Shown here: piece after piece, positions 13,832 to 16,208 of the stretch
Position numbering within the stretch: the first letter of the stretch is position 1
Layout: each line of letters starts with the position of its first letter
NCBI GenBank assembly: GCA_964472945.1
Contig: CAYYNM010000056.1
Coordinates: 1 to 16,208 of the forward strand
Source of the DNA: QPIN01 sp964472945
GTDB taxonomy: Bacteria; Pseudomonadota; Gammaproteobacteria; Methylococcales; Methylomonadaceae
DNA length: 16,208 nucleotides
Direction: 5' to 3'
The notes under the pieces: generated by a model
Told to the model about the DNA's origin: nothing
Seen by the model: the letters and a program-made list of their open reading frames with translations, nothing else
Database searches by the model: none
Program-made: the position numbers and the translations under genes

Positions 13832-14525
13832 GGTCGCCTCTATTTGCTTGTTTTGCTGTTTTTAGTAAGTTTAAATTTTTTGAAATAATCGGGTGCAATG
13901 CTTGACCGCTCTTATTAAACATTCGTCCAACAGCATTTGAAGTAATGGTTGACCCTGAAATAGCATCAATTTCCCAAGGGTTTTTCTTAGTTCCGTGTCT
14001 TACTGTTTTAATGACATTAATTAATCCAGATTGTTCCTGGTTAACTTTTGCATCTAAACAATTGAAGTTGGCCAGGAACTCTTTATCTGAAGTGATTTTG
14101 GTTCCAAACCCAGGTGTTTCTGTACTTTTTAATACATCATAAGCTGTGATACATCCTGTATCTGGCTGGTATCCGTAGAGTAATTTTACAATATCTTGAT
14201 AACCTTGTGCGGCAGCATTAAGAGCAAGGCCAACAAAGTTATTTTGAGCATCGTACCCCGCATAAATTAATTCACCTTTTGCTTTATCATCAGCCAGTTT
14301 TATTTTTCCATTTTTAATGATAAAGGTTAAACGGCTTGTGGCTTTAGGTAATACTTTAAAAATGGCCCGCTCTGTTGCCAGTCTTTGGTTTTCTGCAATA
14401 ATAGGTTTGGTGTATTCATAAACTAATACGACTAGAAAGCCAGATAACATTGCTACCACACCCAGTGTAGAGATTAATGAAAGACTAGAAGGTAATGGAG
14501 GTACTTTATTCTTTTCATTTTCCAT
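13815..14525 (-). CDS. rnfG: Rnf complex subunit RnfG
   Basis: A 236-residue protein with one N-terminal helix (about residues 17-35) and a periplasmic FMN domain. The flavinylation motif is DAISGSTITS, with FMN expected on Thr (T193, SGST). The TETPGFGTKI stretch is a family mark. Strong SD GGAGG lies inside the last codons of rnfD, and the ATG is two bases after its stop. The C-terminus overlaps rnfE. C125 and C156 lie in the soluble domain. NqrC is homologous. Confidence 0.95.
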   Translation of the reverse strand: MENEKNKVPPLPSSLSLISTLGVVAMLSGFLVVLVYEYTKPIIAENQRLATERAIFKVLPKATSRLTFIIKNGKIKLADDKAKGELIYAGYDAQNNFVGLALNAAAQGYQDIVKLLYGYQPDTGCITAYDVLKSTETPGFGTKITSDKEFLANFNCLDAKVNQEQSGLINVIKTVRHGTKKNPWEIDAISGSTITSNAVGRMFNKSGQALHPIISKNLNLLKTAKQANRGDHGQLN

Positions 14526-14527
14526 AA

Positions 14528-15562
14528 TTATTTACCTCCATATATACGAGGTTGAGTGTAGGATTCAATGAGTGGTGTTGCCGCATTTCCAAATAAAACA
14601 GCGTACATAACCGCTTCTGTTAGGCCTCCAAATAACCGGATAATAACCGTTAAAAATCCAACCAATAAACCAAAAACAAAAATACCTTTAGGGGTTACCG
14701 GTGAAGCCACCATATCACTGGCCATAAAAACAGCCGCAAACATTAAGCCGCCGGAAAATAGCATAAAACTAGCTGTCGGGTATTTTGTTGAGTCTAATAA
14801 ATAAAAGAATTCTGCTGAAACTGCTGTGCCGAAGATAACGGCTGCAGGAATACGCCAATCCAACATGTTTTTGTAGATAAGGTAAGCGCCACAAATAAGA
14901 ATTAATAAGCTGGATGTTTCACCTGTTGAGCCTGCTGTTAAGCCTAAAAATAAATCCATGCTATCACTTATAATGCCTTGGAATTTCATTAATGCCAAAG
15001 GTGTTGCACCACTAAAGCCATCAATGCTTACTTGTGAAACCCACTCTGAGGTGGAGACTGGCTTCATAAAAGGTAAGGCCAAGGAGGAAGGAATAAATTC
15101 AAAAAAACGGTTAGTGGCTAATGCAGGAGTCCAAGTTGTTATTGATACAGGAAAGGCTGCTTGTATAAAAGCGCGTCCCACTAATGCAGGGTTAAAGACA
15201 TTAAAGCCAATTCCACCAAATAAGGTTTTTCCCATGGCAATCGCTACAAAACCTGCAATAGCACCCATCCATAAAGGGAAGCCGGGGGGTAAGGTCATTG
15301 CTAGCAATAAGCCTGTAATAATGGCACTTGCATCTCCAATAGTGGTTTTTTTGTCAGATAGCTTGCAAAAAAGATGCTCTGTACTAGTGCAAGATAGAAC
15401 TATAACAATCATTAATGCTAGAGCACTAATACCAAATTGATAAATAGCATAAGCCGCTAATGGCAGTAATGCATAAACTACATTACGCATAATTTCTGCA
15501 ACCGTAGGTGCTTTGCGAATGTAGGGGGATGTTCGTATATCTATTTTTGGTTGATTGGCCAT
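14528..15562 (-). CDS. rnfD: Rnf complex subunit RnfD
   Basis: A 344-residue polytopic inner-membrane subunit, the first of the D-G-E-A run. Its covalent FMN site is FSGATPLAL, with Thr at T187. Other marks are TSPYI near the N-terminus, TLPPGFPLWMG, FNPALVGRAF and FMASDMVASPVTPKG. The length fits RnfD (about 340-350) and not NqrB (about 410). SD before ATG 15562 is weak (AGATACAATAA). The order rnfD-G-E-A without rnfB or rnfC next to it departs from the usual rnfABCDGE order; these two must lie elsewhere or beyond the right edge. Confidence 0.96.
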   Translation of the reverse strand: MANQPKIDIRTSPYIRKAPTVAEIMRNVVYALLPLAAYAIYQFGISALALMIVIVLSCTSTEHLFCKLSDKKTTIGDASAIITGLLLAMTLPPGFPLWMGAIAGFVAIAMGKTLFGGIGFNVFNPALVGRAFIQAAFPVSITTWTPALATNRFFEFIPSSLALPFMKPVSTSEWVSQVSIDGFSGATPLALMKFQGIISDSMDLFLGLTAGSTGETSSLLILICGAYLIYKNMLDWRIPAAVIFGTAVSAEFFYLLDSTKYPTASFMLFSGGLMFAAVFMASDMVASPVTPKGIFVFGLLVGFLTVIIRLFGGLTEAVMYAVLFGNAATPLIESYTQPRIYGGK

Positions 15563-15617
15563 TTATTGTATCTATTTACAGGAATATGAAAACGTATTTT
15601 ATATCGGTTTACTTTGT

Positions 15618-16037
15618 TTAGGGCGTTAAAACAAAACACTTACTAAGACCTTTTGCTTTATTGATAAATTTTTTATCGAAAGTAAAAAACTGATTGTATT
15701 GTTGGCACTGGCTTAGATGTAATGCATCTGCAAAACCTAAACCTTTACTATGCCATTGAATAGCTTGAGTAATGAGTGTTGGGTTGGAAAGGTGTACATT
15801 GGATAAACCAAAAAGTTTTGTTAAAGCCGTAGAAGTATTTTGTGCCTCAAAATTATATGCATATCGAAGCACCCATTCAGTTTCAAGAATAACAGTGTCA
15901 GCTATATAAATATCATAATTTTTAAATAATGCGTAATTTCTTTGGAATTGAGTATCATCATCTTTCCATTGATGAGCGGTACGTAAAAGTTTGGGGATGA
16001 TAACCTGACCTTTACTTGATAGCTTAGTGGTTTCCAT
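15618..16037 (-). pseudogene. VapB/AbrB-VapC in-frame fusion remnant
   Basis: A 139-residue open frame built of two broken pieces. Residues 1-24 (METTKLSSKGQVIIP, then KLLRTAHQW) are the N-terminal half of an AbrB/VapB antitoxin DNA-binding domain. From about residue 26 (DDTQFQRNYALF) the sequence is a VapC PIN toxin missing its first 15 or so residues. PIN catalytic acids E52 (ILETEWVL), D104 (GFADALHL) and D121 (FTFDKKF) are kept, but the first Asp, which lies in DTNVLVR of whole VapCs, is lost. The antitoxin's dimer C-terminus and toxin-neutralising tail are absent. An in-frame deletion of roughly 200-230 bp between vapB and vapC explains it, perhaps across similar WK-D/DDDTQ sequences. 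Toxicity is unlikely. Confidence 0.85.
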
Positions 16038-16208
16038 AGAATGCTTACAGAGTAAGAAATTAGTAAGAAGTATTGCTCGGTTATATTTTTAAGTCAAGAA
16101 ATGCTTTTACTCTCCTTAGGTAACGCGCATTAAATAACCTACCCAGATTGCGAAGGATTTTTATTCGTCTTCAACTAACACATGGATGTGTGTAGGTAGA
16201 ACAAAGAA

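Noticed and set aside
14958..15440. 160-residue plus-strand open frame antisense to rnfD
   Set aside because: Low-complexity product in the antisense of a well-conserved membrane gene; typical mirror of hydrophobic codons.
16038..16208. Possible gene or repeat at the right edge (ACACATGGATGTGT)
   Set aside because: Only a 6-bp inverted repeat and no convincing coding frame before the edge.

Overview
The window is AT-rich DNA with dense SD-led genes and looks chromosomal, from a gammaproteobacterium. Several features would suit a Methylococcales-type methanotroph or a relative: VPxP-type PEP-CTERM sorting signals, Rnf subunits, DUF4124 and CPXCG-motif proteins, a sigma-54 regulator and many small palindromic repeats. 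The taxon is an inference; no rRNA or marker gene is present.

Layout. Positions 1-1533 hold a heptamer tandem repeat and two tandem paralogous surface/exported proteins on the minus strand with VPTP-type PEP-CTERM tails. Positions 1534-1848 are the most information-rich stretch: a near-consensus sigma-54 promoter on the minus strand, a predicted GEMM/c-di-GMP-I-like riboswitch, a hairpin followed by a T-run, two TGACA/TGTCA palindromes placed like enhancer sites, and a sigma-70-like promoter facing the other way. That promoter faces a divergent operon of a PAS-AAA+-Fis sigma-54 activator and an HDOD protein (1849-4076). A DUF5765-like membrane protein (4366-5118) follows. Then comes a repeat-rich spacer with a 167-bp MITE sitting inside another palindromic repeat, and a 43-residue membrane miniprotein.

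The middle holds a methylenetetrahydrofolate-reductase-family gene (5870-6619). A convergent secreted helical protein (6683-7066) follows it. Next is a minus-strand operon with TAATG overlaps: DUF4124 protein, short-chain dehydrogenase, CPXCG cysteine-rich protein. The last gene is cut by a 147-bp palindromic MITE with a TA duplication; excising it restores the reading frame exactly. A TIM44-like protein (9513-10502) and a Wzz-type polysaccharide chain-length gene broken by a frameshift (10746-11950) follow on the plus strand.

The right part is a minus-strand run rnfD-rnfG-rnfE-rnfA plus a small Cys-rich one-helix protein that resembles NqrM. It encodes half of an ion-translocating electron-transport complex; rnfB and rnfC are not in the window. 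Upstream of rnfD lies an in-frame fusion of a VapB/AbrB N-terminus to a beheaded VapC PIN domain, a toxin-antitoxin remnant.

Together the left part reads as a regulated cell-surface/matrix module: a sigma-54 activator, possible c-di-GMP sensing in the leader RNA and export-sorted products. Three genes show recent decay by three different routes: MITE insertion, single-base frameshift and fusion deletion.
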